A DNA stretch of 22,244 bases, taken from positions 1 to 22,244 of the forward strand of contig CANCCF010000055.1 in NCBI GenBank assembly GCA_947374485.1, written 5' to 3'. Shown one piece after another: positions 14,602 to 22,244 of this stretch. How positions within the stretch are numbered: position 1 is the first letter of the stretch; each line of letters starts with the position of its first letter. The translations under genes and the position numbers were made by a program. Source of the DNA: Comamonadaceae bacterium (GTDB taxonomy: Bacteria > Pseudomonadota > Gammaproteobacteria > Burkholderiales > Burkholderiaceae_C). The notes under the pieces were generated by a model. The model saw nothing but the letters and a program-made list of their open reading frames with translations. It searched no databases and was not told where the DNA came from.

Positions 14602-15492
14602 ATGCCCGCAACCCTCCCACTCAAACACTTTCTTCTTGCCCTGGCCGTGGTGGCCGTGTGGGGCAGCAACTTTGTTGTCATCAAGCTCGCGCTGGGCCAT
14701 TTGCCGCCGTTGCTGTTTGCCGCCCTGCGTTTCTCATTGGCCTTGTTCCCGGCGCTCTTCTTCCTGCCCCGGCCCAAAGTGGGCTGGCGCAATGTGGCGC
14801 TGTATGGCGTGTTGATTGGCGTCGGACAATTCGGGCTCTTGTACCTGGCCATCAACGGCCATATCTCGCCCGGCATTGCTTCGCTGGTGGTGCAGACCCA
14901 GGTGTTTTTCACCATCGGCCTGTCCATGCGCATGAGCGGTGAGCGGGTGCAGGGTTTTCAGTGGCTGGCGCTGTTGCTGGCCACGGCCGGCATTGCCACC
15001 ATCGGCCTGCATACCGATGGCAGCACGACTTTTTGGGGCCTGGCGCTGGTGCTGGGTGCGGCACTCAGCTGGGCGGGCGGCAACATCGCAGCCAAAGAGG
15101 GCAAGCCGGACAACATGTTGGCCTATGTGGTGTGGTCCAGTGCCTATGCGGTGCCGCCTCTGTTTTTGTTTTCGTATCTGCTCGAGGGCGGGGAAGCCAT
15201 TGCCACCGGCCTGCGCAACGCCGACGCCATGACCTGGGCCGCTGTGGCTTGGCAGTCGTGGGGCAACACGCTGTTTGGCTATGCCGCCTGGGGCTGGCTG
15301 CTGGCCCGCCACCCTGCGGCCACCATCACGCCCATGGCCCTGCTGGTGCCGGTATTCGGCATGGGTGCCTCGGCCTGGTGGCTGGGCGAACCCCTGCCCG
15401 CCTGGAAGCTGGTGGCCGCGGCCCTGGTGATGGGCGGGCTGGCGGTGAACCTGCTGTGGCCCACATTGCGCAAGCAGTTCGCCCGCGCATAG
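14602..15492 (+). CDS. EamA/DMT-superfamily transporter (probable amino acid or metabolite exporter)
   Basis: A 296-residue inner-membrane protein with about ten hydrophobic segments in two EamA repeats (roughly 5-140 and 145-290). The first helix contains AVVAVWGSNFVVIKLAL and the second repeat begins FWGLALVLGAALSWAGGNIAAKEG; both WGxNF and SWAxGN patterns are typical of the family. YdcZ/EamA relatives export cysteine, O-acetylserine or other amino acids; the substrate here cannot be read from sequence. It starts 56 bp after gcdG on the same strand and could be read through from that operon. A short terminator-like hairpin follows. No strong ribosome site is seen. Confidence 0.88.
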   Translation: MPATLPLKHFLLALAVVAVWGSNFVVIKLALGHLPPLLFAALRFSLALFPALFFLPRPKVGWRNVALYGVLIGVGQFGLLYLAINGHISPGIASLVVQTQVFFTIGLSMRMSGERVQGFQWLALLLATAGIATIGLHTDGSTTFWGLALVLGAALSWAGGNIAAKEGKPDNMLAYVVWSSAYAVPPLFLFSYLLEGGEAIATGLRNADAMTWAAVAWQSWGNTLFGYAAWGWLLARHPAATITPMALLVPVFGMGASAWWLGEPLPAWKLVAAALVMGGLAVNLLWPTLRKQFARA

Positions 15493-15496
15493 GCAG

Positions 15497-15517
15497 GGGG
15501 CTGAAATGCCCCGCTTT
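15497..15517 (+). terminator. Possible weak terminator after the EamA transporter
   Basis: GGGGC (15497-15501), loop TGAAAT, GCCCC (15508-15512), then GCTTTT. The stem is only 5 bp, but it sits directly after the stop codon and is followed by a T-rich stretch. Confidence 0.45.
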
Positions 15518-15593
15518 TCCCCCTTTATTTTTGCCTTGCTGCAATAACCGGCTGGCCATACTGCAACGCAAGCTTCACTTCCGGGAATGCGCC

Positions 15594-16061
15594 ATGCAGA
15601 TGGGCCCCTCTAACCTTTTGACCTTGCTGCCTGGCAACACGCCGCAGGCCGCGGGGCAAGCCAAAGACCATGACGCAGACAGTGCGCGTGCCGCTGCCCA
15701 GCGCGGTGGCACGGCGGCCCAACATGCCGGTAATACCCCCGTACTGGGAGTGGCCGCCGAGTCGGTGACAGCCGGCGTGGTTTTGCATTTGCAATCGGAG
15801 GACGCTGCAGCGGGTGCGGCCCTCACCAAAAACCTGGTCTATGCCAACACCCGCAAGAGCGCGATTAGCCAGCCAGCTGACCCGCAAGGCGTACTGCTGG
15901 CCCCACCGGCCTCTCCTGCGGAGGTCAAATCGCAGGCCTTTGTGCACCACGCTGTGAACGCCATGCGGGCCTATGCAGATGAGCAGGAGCGTTTGACAAG
16001 TGCAGACAACCCCATTGGCGCAGTGCAAAGGCTCGCGGCCCGCTTCAAGCTCTTCGCCTGA
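15594..16061 (+). CDS. Hypothetical protein, unknown family
   Basis: A 155-residue Ala-rich, mostly soluble protein that I do not recognise. No signal peptide, membrane helix or metal motif is visible. The N-terminal two thirds are low in hydrophobic content and rich in Ala, Gln, Thr and Ser, and look disordered. The C-terminal 40 residues look helical and better conserved in style (HHAVNAMRAYADEQERL, PIGAVQRLAARFKLFA). I chose the ATG at 15594 with GGGAA upstream; the frame is open far upstream only because it runs antiphase through the transporter gene. It is convergent with uup, 24 bp away. Coding status is moderately supported; an antisense frame covers much of it. Confidence 0.55.
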   Translation: MQMGPSNLLTLLPGNTPQAAGQAKDHDADSARAAAQRGGTAAQHAGNTPVLGVAAESVTAGVVLHLQSEDAAAGAALTKNLVYANTRKSAISQPADPQGVLLAPPASPAEVKSQAFVHHAVNAMRAYADEQERLTSADNPIGAVQRLAARFKLFA

Positions 16062-16085
16062 AACCGGGACGCTGCGCTGGGGTAC

Positions 16086-18047
<1,962 letters not shown>

Positions 18048-18052
18048 AGGGT

Positions 18053-18076
18053 GGGATTATCCCCGTTCATAATCCC
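18053..18076. promoter_or_regulatory. Perfect 8-bp inverted repeat just upstream of uup
   Basis: GGGATTAT (18053-18060), spacer CCCCGTTC, ATAATCCC (18069-18076). The nearer arm ends 5 bp before the uup start codon. On the minus strand GATAAT, a good -10 match, lies 8 bp before the ATG, so a leaderless or very short-leader uup mRNA is possible; no clear -35 accompanies it. It may equally be an operator for the divergent gene pair. Nearby, CCCGGG occurs twice (18081-18100). Confidence 0.45.
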
Positions 18077-18121
18077 TGCACCCGGGCACTGGTTCCCGGG
18101 CAGATTTTCAGGAGTGCAGGC

Positions 18122-18502
18122 ATGGCAATCACGGCGCGACGGGTAATGGGTTCTTTGATGGGTTTTTTGGTGGTGGCAGCCGTGTTGTTCACGCTCTACA
18201 CCGTGGTGGTGCTGAAGTGGAGCTATTCAGCAGGCGAGCGCGCGGGCTACATGCAAAAGCTGTCAAGCAAGGGTTTCTTGTGCAAAACCTGGGAGGGTGA
18301 ACTGCAGCTGGTGGCCATACCCGGCAGCACGCCCGAGAAGTTCCTGTTTTCCGTGCGTGATGACGCGGTGGCCCAGCGCATCAATGCCACCATGGGCAAA
18401 CGTGTAGCACTCACCTACGAGCAACACATCGGCGTGCCCAGCACCTGCTTTGGCGAAACCGAATACTTTGTGACCGATGTGAAGGAAGTGCCAAATCAAT
18501 AG
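18122..18502 (+). CDS. Conserved-looking membrane-anchored small protein, function unknown
   Basis: A 126-residue protein with a basic N-terminus (ITARR) and one hydrophobic helix (about residues 10-31). A globular domain of about 95 residues follows that would lie in the periplasm. The motif SAGERAGYMQKLSSKGFLCKTWEGELQL (35-62) resembles small proteins from other bacteria that I recall being mislabelled 6-phosphogluconate dehydrogenase; nothing here supports that activity. Two cysteines (Cys54, Cys109) could pair if exported. The ATG at 18122 has a strong AGGAG ribosome site 7 bases upstream. It is divergent from uup and convergent with the outer-membrane protein gene, so it is probably a single-gene transcript. 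Confidence 0.8.
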   Translation: MAITARRVMGSLMGFLVVAAVLFTLYTVVVLKWSYSAGERAGYMQKLSSKGFLCKTWEGELQLVAIPGSTPEKFLFSVRDDAVAQRINATMGKRVALTYEQHIGVPSTCFGETEYFVTDVKEVPNQ

Positions 18503-18519
18503 GCGTGTCAGCAGGTGGT

Positions 18520-19173
18520 TCAGTAGCGGTACAGCAAGCCCAGGGACGCACTGGGCAGCAGCGACATGCCGCTCAGCGAGTCACGGATTTTCTGGTTTTG
18601 CGCATCCACGTCAGCTTGGGTAATGCCTTGTTTGCCCACCAGCGAGGTGGTGGTGTCGACGCTGAAGTTGCCGATCATCACACCCAGGTCCGCATAAAAG
18701 CCCAGTCCCCTGGCATCGTTTTTCTGGTGGCCATAGCCAATACCCAGATAGGCCGCGGTGTCCGGGAATTTGATCCGCACGTTGTAGGTTTCACCCGCCA
18801 TGTTGACGGTGTTGCCATTGATGGTGGATGTGCCCGTGCCCACGCTGTTGAGGTCGGCACGGATGTCGTTGAAGCTCAGGCCGCCCACCAGGCGGAAGGC
18901 GCTGCTTGTGGGAAACCAGTCGGCATAGGCGCTCAGGCGGTTGGCTTTGAATGTGCCAATTACATTCACGCCTTCCTGGTTGCCGTCCATGTTGACCGAC
19001 AGGCCACCGGCAAACTCGCCACGCAAGCCGATGCTGCTGCTGATGGGATACGCATAGCCCAAGGTGAGCAGGCCGGGCATCCCCACACCCACATAGCTGT
19101 CTTGGGCGTGGGCACTGGTACCAAAAGTGGCCAAGGTGGCCAACGTGGCCCAAACTGCAAGCTGCTTCTTCAT
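18520..19173 (-). CDS. Predicted outer-membrane beta-barrel protein
   Basis: A 217-residue protein with a clear signal peptide: MKK, a hydrophobic core of Ala/Leu/Thr, and an AHA cleavage site giving a mature start at QDSYVGVG. The mature part alternates hydrophobic and polar residues in strand-like stretches (LRGEFAGGLSV, LSAYADWFP, FRLVGGLSF, YLGIGYGH, LGFYADLGVMIG). It ends in the aromatic LGLLYRY expected for Bam-dependent insertion. About eight strands are likely, so a small barrel of the OmpA/OmpW-like size class. The ATG at 19173 has a GGGGA ribosome site and gives the signal peptide; the longer open frame upstream does not. The pairing GFYADLGVMIG near the end is common in proteobacterial outer-membrane proteins. 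Ligand unknown. Confidence 0.82.
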   Translation of the reverse strand: MKKQLAVWATLATLATFGTSAHAQDSYVGVGMPGLLTLGYAYPISSSIGLRGEFAGGLSVNMDGNQEGVNVIGTFKANRLSAYADWFPTSSAFRLVGGLSFNDIRADLNSVGTGTSTINGNTVNMAGETYNVRIKFPDTAAYLGIGYGHQKNDARGLGFYADLGVMIGNFSVDTTTSLVGKQGITQADVDAQNQKIRDSLSGMSLLPSASLGLLYRY

Positions 19174-19199
19174 GGTCGGGATCCCCTGGTCTGGTGAGC

Positions 19200-19215
19200 G
19201 CAGGCCGGGGCCTGC
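19200..19215. repeat. Hairpin in the leader of the outer-membrane protein gene
   Basis: GCAGGCC (19200-19206) and GGCCTGC (19209-19215) are perfect 7-bp arms with a 2-nt centre. Outside them TGGT and ACCA can extend the stem across a 4-nt bulge. It lies about 27-42 bp before the start codon of the gene at 18520-19173 and would be in its mRNA leader if transcription starts upstream. Confidence 0.5.
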
Positions 19216-19270
19216 ACCACAGCAAATAGTGTCACACAAACCCCACTTTACCCAACCAGGAAAAGTGTAA

Positions 19271-19291
19271 AAAGCAGTTTCTCCCGGCTTT
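19271..19291 (-). terminator. Weak terminator candidate after the aminotransferase gene
   Basis: On the minus strand AAAGC, an 11-nt loop and GCTTT are followed by TTTAC, 14 bp after the aminotransferase stop codon. The stem is only 5 bp, so the call is tentative. Confidence 0.3.
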
Positions 19292-19304
19292 AACCGTGCC
19301 CGTC

Positions 19305-20684
19305 TCAGTCGGTTGCGTGGATGGCTTCGCCCAGGGCGTTGATCAGGCTGTCAATCTCGGACTTCTCGGTGATGAAGGGGGGCGCCAGCTGGATGGTGTC
19401 GCCGCCGTAGCGCACATAAAAACCTTTTTCCAGGCACTTTTCGGCGATCTGGAAGGGGCGCTTGGCGGGCTCGCCGGGCACCGCCGCAATGGTGAAGCCC
19501 GCAGCCAGGCCGCAGTTGCGGATGTCGGTCACATGCTTGGCACCCTTGAGGCTGTGCACGGCGTTCTCGAAGTAGGGCGCGAGCGCTGCGGCACGCTCCA
19601 CCATGTTCTCTTTCACCAGCACGTCGAGTGCGGCAATGCCGGCGGCGCAGGCCACCGGGTGGGCCGAGTAGGTGTAGCCGTGGGCAAATTCCAGCAGGTA
19701 GTCCGGGCCACCGGCGGCCATGAAGGTGTCGTAAATCTCTTTGTTGGCCACCACCACACCCAGCGGCTGCGAGCCGTTGGTGATCTGCTTGGCGGCGTTC
19801 AGGATGTCGGGCGTCACGCCAAAGGCCGCAGCACCCGTGTAGGCACCCATGCGGCCAAAGCCGGTGATGACTTCGTCAAAAATCAGGAGGATGTTGTGGG
19901 CCGTGCAGATCTCACGCAGGCGCTTCAGGTAGCCCACCGGTGGCACCACCACGCCGCCAGAGCCGGACATGGGCTCCACGATGACGGCAGCAATGTTGCT
20001 GGCGTCGTGCAGGGTGATCAGACGCAGCAGTTCATCGGCCAGTTCGGCGCCGTTGGGTGGCAGGCCGCGGGAGAACAGGTTGCTGGCCAGCTGGGTGTGG
20101 GGCAGGTGGTCGGCCTCAATGCCCTGGCCAAACATCTTGCGGTTGGCGCCAATGCCCCCCACCGAGATGCCGCCAAAGTTCACGCCGTGGTAGCCCTTTT
20201 CGCGGCCAATCAGGCGCGTCTTGGTGCCCTGGCCCTTGGCGCGCCAGTAGGCGCGTGCCATCTTCAGGGAGGTGTCGGCCGACTCGGAGCCGGAGCCGGT
20301 GAAGAACACATGGTCCAGGCCCTGGGGCATGAGCTCGGTGATCTTGTTGGCCAGCTCGAACGAGAGCGGGTGGCCGTATTGAAAGGCGGGCGAGTAGTCC
20401 ATGGTGGCCGCCTGGCGGCCGATGGCTTCGGCGATTTCGGGGCGGCAGTGGCCCAGGCCACAGGTCCACAGGCCGGACAGGCCGTCAAAAATCTTGCGGC
20501 CATGGGCATCGGTGTAATAGGCGCCCTTGGCGCTGACCATCATGTGCGGATTGGCCTTGAAGTTGCGGTTGCCGGTGTAGGGCATCCAGTGTGCTTCCAG
20601 GAAGCCCGGGCCCGCCGGGTAGGGCGTGGTGCTGATGACCGGATCGATGACGCCGGTGGCTGGGCTGTTGTCGTTGAGTTTCAT
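19305..20684 (-). CDS. bauA: Omega-amino acid (beta-alanine):pyruvate aminotransferase, class III
   Basis: Transfers the amino group of beta-alanine or other omega-amino acids to pyruvate, giving malonate semialdehyde and L-alanine. The 459-residue protein is a class III PLP enzyme: the phosphate-cup loop TGSGSESADT (129-138), EKGYHGVNFGG (162-172), EPMSGSGG (237-244), LIFDEVITGFGRMG (267-280, Asp270 to the PLP pyridine nitrogen) and the Schiff-base lysine Lys299 in AAKQITNG. These patterns are those of the omega-APT group of Pseudomonas. The ATG at 20684 has a CAGGAG ribosome site; an in-frame ATG at 20738 has none. It is divergent from a LysR gene. In this window it would finish the beta-alanine made by PreTA-HydA-HyuC. 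5-Aminovalerate or GABA are possible extra substrates. Confidence 0.9.
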   Translation of the reverse strand: MKLNDNSPATGVIDPVISTTPYPAGPGFLEAHWMPYTGNRNFKANPHMMVSAKGAYYTDAHGRKIFDGLSGLWTCGLGHCRPEIAEAIGRQAATMDYSPAFQYGHPLSFELANKITELMPQGLDHVFFTGSGSESADTSLKMARAYWRAKGQGTKTRLIGREKGYHGVNFGGISVGGIGANRKMFGQGIEADHLPHTQLASNLFSRGLPPNGAELADELLRLITLHDASNIAAVIVEPMSGSGGVVVPPVGYLKRLREICTAHNILLIFDEVITGFGRMGAYTGAAAFGVTPDILNAAKQITNGSQPLGVVVANKEIYDTFMAAGGPDYLLEFAHGYTYSAHPVACAAGIAALDVLVKENMVERAAALAPYFENAVHSLKGAKHVTDIRNCGLAAGFTIAAVPGEPAKRPFQIAEKCLEKGFYVRYGGDTIQLAPPFITEKSEIDSLINALGEAIHATD

Positions 20685-20746
20685 GGCGGGCTCCTGTGAA
20701 GGCGTGTGCGGATGGGCAAGATTCTGCGCCGCATCCATACTTCGAT

Positions 20747-20766
20747 ATAGTGAGAGTTATCACTAT
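20747..20766. promoter_or_regulatory. Palindromic operator candidate for the LysR regulator of the aminotransferase
   Basis: ATAGTGA (20747-20753), spacer GAGTTA, TCACTAT (20760-20766): perfect 7-bp arms, centred in the 96-bp region between the aminotransferase and the divergent LysR gene. LysR regulators usually bind such imperfect dyads next to their own gene and activate the divergent target while repressing themselves. The nearer arm ends 14 bp before the lysR ATG, which fits autorepression. Confidence 0.65.
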
Positions 20767-20780
20767 TCAGTTGGCAGTTT

Positions 20781-21734
20781 ATGAAACCAAAGAGCCGGGC
20801 CGCCCTGGGCGCCATCAGCGACATGGATTTGCGCCTGCTGAGGGTGTTCCGCACGGTCGTGGACTGCGGCGGCATGGCGGCGGCCGAGCTGGAGCTCAAC
20901 ATTGGCACCTCCACCGTGAGCCGCCACATCAAGGACCTGGAAACCCGTCTGGGCCTCTCGCTGTGCCGACGCGGCCGGGCGGGTTTTGCGCTGACGCCGG
21001 AGGGCGAGCAGATCTATGCCCAGTCGGCACAACTCTTGTCAGCGACGGAAGCCTTTCGCAGCGGTGTGGACGAGATTCACCAGCGCATGGGCGGGCAGCT
21101 GCAAATAGCCGTGTTTGACAAAACCGCCAGCAACCCGGACTGCCGCATCGCCCAGGCCATTGCCCTGTTCAGCGAGCAGGCCCCGGGTGTCAGCCTGAAC
21201 CTGCATGTGTCCACCCTCAACGGCATTGAGCGCGGCGTGCTGGACGGGCAGTTTCAGATTGGGGTGATTCCCGGCCACCGCAGCTCGGACACGCTGGCGT
21301 ACACGCGGCTGTTTGACGAGTCCATGTTGCTGTACTGTGGCGCGGGCCATTCCTTGTTCCATGGCGATGCGCCCGGCCTGGACTGGGACAGCCTGCGCCA
21401 GCACGCGTTTGCGGGTCTGGGCTACCACTCGCCGAACATGGAAATCAGCCAGGCCCAGCGCATGACGCGCAGTGCCACCGGGTTTGACCAGGAGTCGATT
21501 GCCACGCTGATTTTGTCGGGCAAGTTTCTGGGCTTTTTGCCGATTCACTATGCACAAAGTTTTGTGGCGGCAGGGCTGATGCGCGCCGTCAAACCGAAGC
21601 TGTTTCACTACGCCTGCGACTTCTTTGGCATTGTGCGCAGGTCGCCGCAGCCTTCGCGGGCGACGCGGGCGTTTCAGGCGTGTCTGGAGCAGGCGCACGC
21701 ACAGCTTGAAGCGGCCACACCCGGCGCGGCCTGA
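20781..21734 (+). CDS. LysR-family transcriptional regulator divergent from the aminotransferase
   Basis: A 317-residue regulator with an N-terminal helix-turn-helix (about 15-75: DLRLLRVFRTVVDCGGMAAA, IGTSTVSRHIKDLETRLG, LCRRGRAGFALTPEG). A substrate-binding domain follows from about 105 to 300. The effector domain contains LNLHVSTLNGIERGVLDGQFQIGVIPGH, typical of LysR inducer domains. An ATG at 20781 directly follows GGCAGTTT; the ribosome site is weak. Its place beside the omega-aminotransferase, with a palindrome between them, makes it the probable activator of that gene, with beta-alanine or a related amino acid as the inferred inducer. It is convergent with dadA, ending 15 bp from it. 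Confidence 0.9.
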   Translation: MKPKSRAALGAISDMDLRLLRVFRTVVDCGGMAAAELELNIGTSTVSRHIKDLETRLGLSLCRRGRAGFALTPEGEQIYAQSAQLLSATEAFRSGVDEIHQRMGGQLQIAVFDKTASNPDCRIAQAIALFSEQAPGVSLNLHVSTLNGIERGVLDGQFQIGVIPGHRSSDTLAYTRLFDESMLLYCGAGHSLFHGDAPGLDWDSLRQHAFAGLGYHSPNMEISQAQRMTRSATGFDQESIATLILSGKFLGFLPIHYAQSFVAAGLMRAVKPKLFHYACDFFGIVRRSPQPSRATRAFQACLEQAHAQLEAATPGAA

Positions 21735-21749
21735 GCGGCTTCAGAGGCT

Positions 21750-22244
21750 TCAGTAGCCGTAGAAACCAAAACGCATGTCCGGCTTGTTGCCGCTGATCAA
21801 TTCGGCTATCGCCTTGCCCGAACCCGCCCCATGGGTCCAGCCCAGCGTGCCGTGCCCTGCGTTCACCCACAGCTTGGCGATGGGGCTTTTGCCAATGTAG
21901 GGAATGTTGGTGGGCGTGGCCGGGCGCAGGCCGGTCCAGAACTGCGGGTTGCCGCCTTCGGTTTCCAGCCGCGTGTCGCAAACGCCGGGGAACACGGTTT
22001 CCACCCGGCGCGCCAGCATATGGCAGCGCGCGCGTGACAGGGCGCTGTCCAGCCCGGTGTCGTAGCCGCCCACTTCAATGGTGCCGGCAATGCGCAGCGT
22101 GTCACCCAGGCGGCTCATGGCGCATTTCACCGAGTCGTCGATAAAGCTGACCTCAGGTGCCAGCTCGGGCTTGAGGATTTTGAAGGTGGCGCTGTAACCC
22201 TTGCCGGGGTAAATCGGCAAGTTCACACCTACGGTGCGCAACAG
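21750..22244 (-). CDS. dadA: D-amino acid dehydrogenase small subunit, C-terminal part (cut by window end)
   Basis: Oxidatively deaminates D-amino acids, mainly D-alanine, to 2-oxo acids, passing electrons to the membrane quinone pool. The visible 165 codons are the C-terminal end of a DAO-family flavoprotein: PIYPGKGYSATF, AGTIEVGGYDTGLD, FWTGLRPATPTNIPYIGKSP and the FAD-binding end NAGHGTLGWTHGAGSGKAIAELISG. These stretches are strongly characteristic of DadA. The N-terminus, with the GxGxxG fold, lies beyond 22244. It could recycle the alanine made by the neighbouring aminotransferase to pyruvate if an alanine racemase is present; that link is inference. Confidence 0.93.
   Translation of the reverse strand: MLRTVGVNLPIYPGKGYSATFKILKPELAPEVSFIDDSVKCAMSRLGDTLRIAGTIEVGGYDTGLDSALSRARCHMLARRVETVFPGVCDTRLETEGGNPQFWTGLRPATPTNIPYIGKSPIAKLWVNAGHGTLGWTHGAGSGKAIAELISGNKPDMRFGFYGY

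Overview
The window looks like chromosomal DNA from a high-GC betaproteobacterium of the Comamonadaceae (Rhodoferax/Polaromonas/Acidovorax-like). The 5S rRNA 3' end is of the Burkholderiales type, the protein families are those of this group, and the 1.5-1.9 kb gap carries hairpin-rich repeats of a kind I associate with this family. The genus is an inference. No prophage, insertion sequence, CRISPR array or tRNA is visible.

Layout. 1-137: end of an rRNA operon (5S) and a strong terminator. 212-6159 (minus strand): the reductive pyrimidine degradation genes preT-preA-hydA and, beyond a 465-bp repeat-filled gap, the N-carbamoyl-beta-alanine amidohydrolase. A RutR-like operator lies directly upstream of preT. 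6281-7314 (minus): a yqjD-yqjE-yqjK envelope gene set with its own terminator. 7525-8538: a lipoprotein of the metallophosphoesterase superfamily. 8541-11986 (minus): davB-davA (lysine 2-monooxygenase and 5-aminovaleramidase) followed at once by a LysR regulator. 12110-14545 (plus, divergent): gcdH and a class III CoA-transferase for glutarate. 14602-16061: an EamA-type exporter and an unknown protein. 16086-18047 (minus): the ABC-F ATPase Uup. 18122-19173: a small membrane-anchored unknown protein and a predicted outer-membrane beta-barrel. 19305-21734: an omega-amino acid (beta-alanine):pyruvate aminotransferase and a divergent LysR regulator around a perfect palindrome. 21750-22244: C-terminal part of D-amino acid dehydrogenase DadA, cut by the window edge.

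How the genes work together. Two nitrogen-scavenging routes dominate. Uracil/thymine is reduced (PreTA), ring-opened (HydA) and decarbamoylated (HyuC) to beta-alanine or its methyl derivative. The aminotransferase at 19.3-20.7 kb can then turn beta-alanine into malonate semialdehyde with pyruvate as acceptor. L-Lysine is converted by DavB and DavA to 5-aminovalerate, and GcdG/GcdH take glutarate to crotonyl-CoA. The two middle enzymes (DavT, DavD) are absent here, so they lie elsewhere or, for the transamination, the omega-aminotransferase in this window might stand in. DadA could regenerate pyruvate from the alanine produced, if an alanine racemase is present.

I found no clearly new defence system or mobile system. 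The most interesting items are the RutR-type operator, the large near-perfect hairpin element splitting the pyrimidine operon, the incomplete but divergent lysine-glutarate cluster, and several uncharacterised palindromes in divergent promoter regions.
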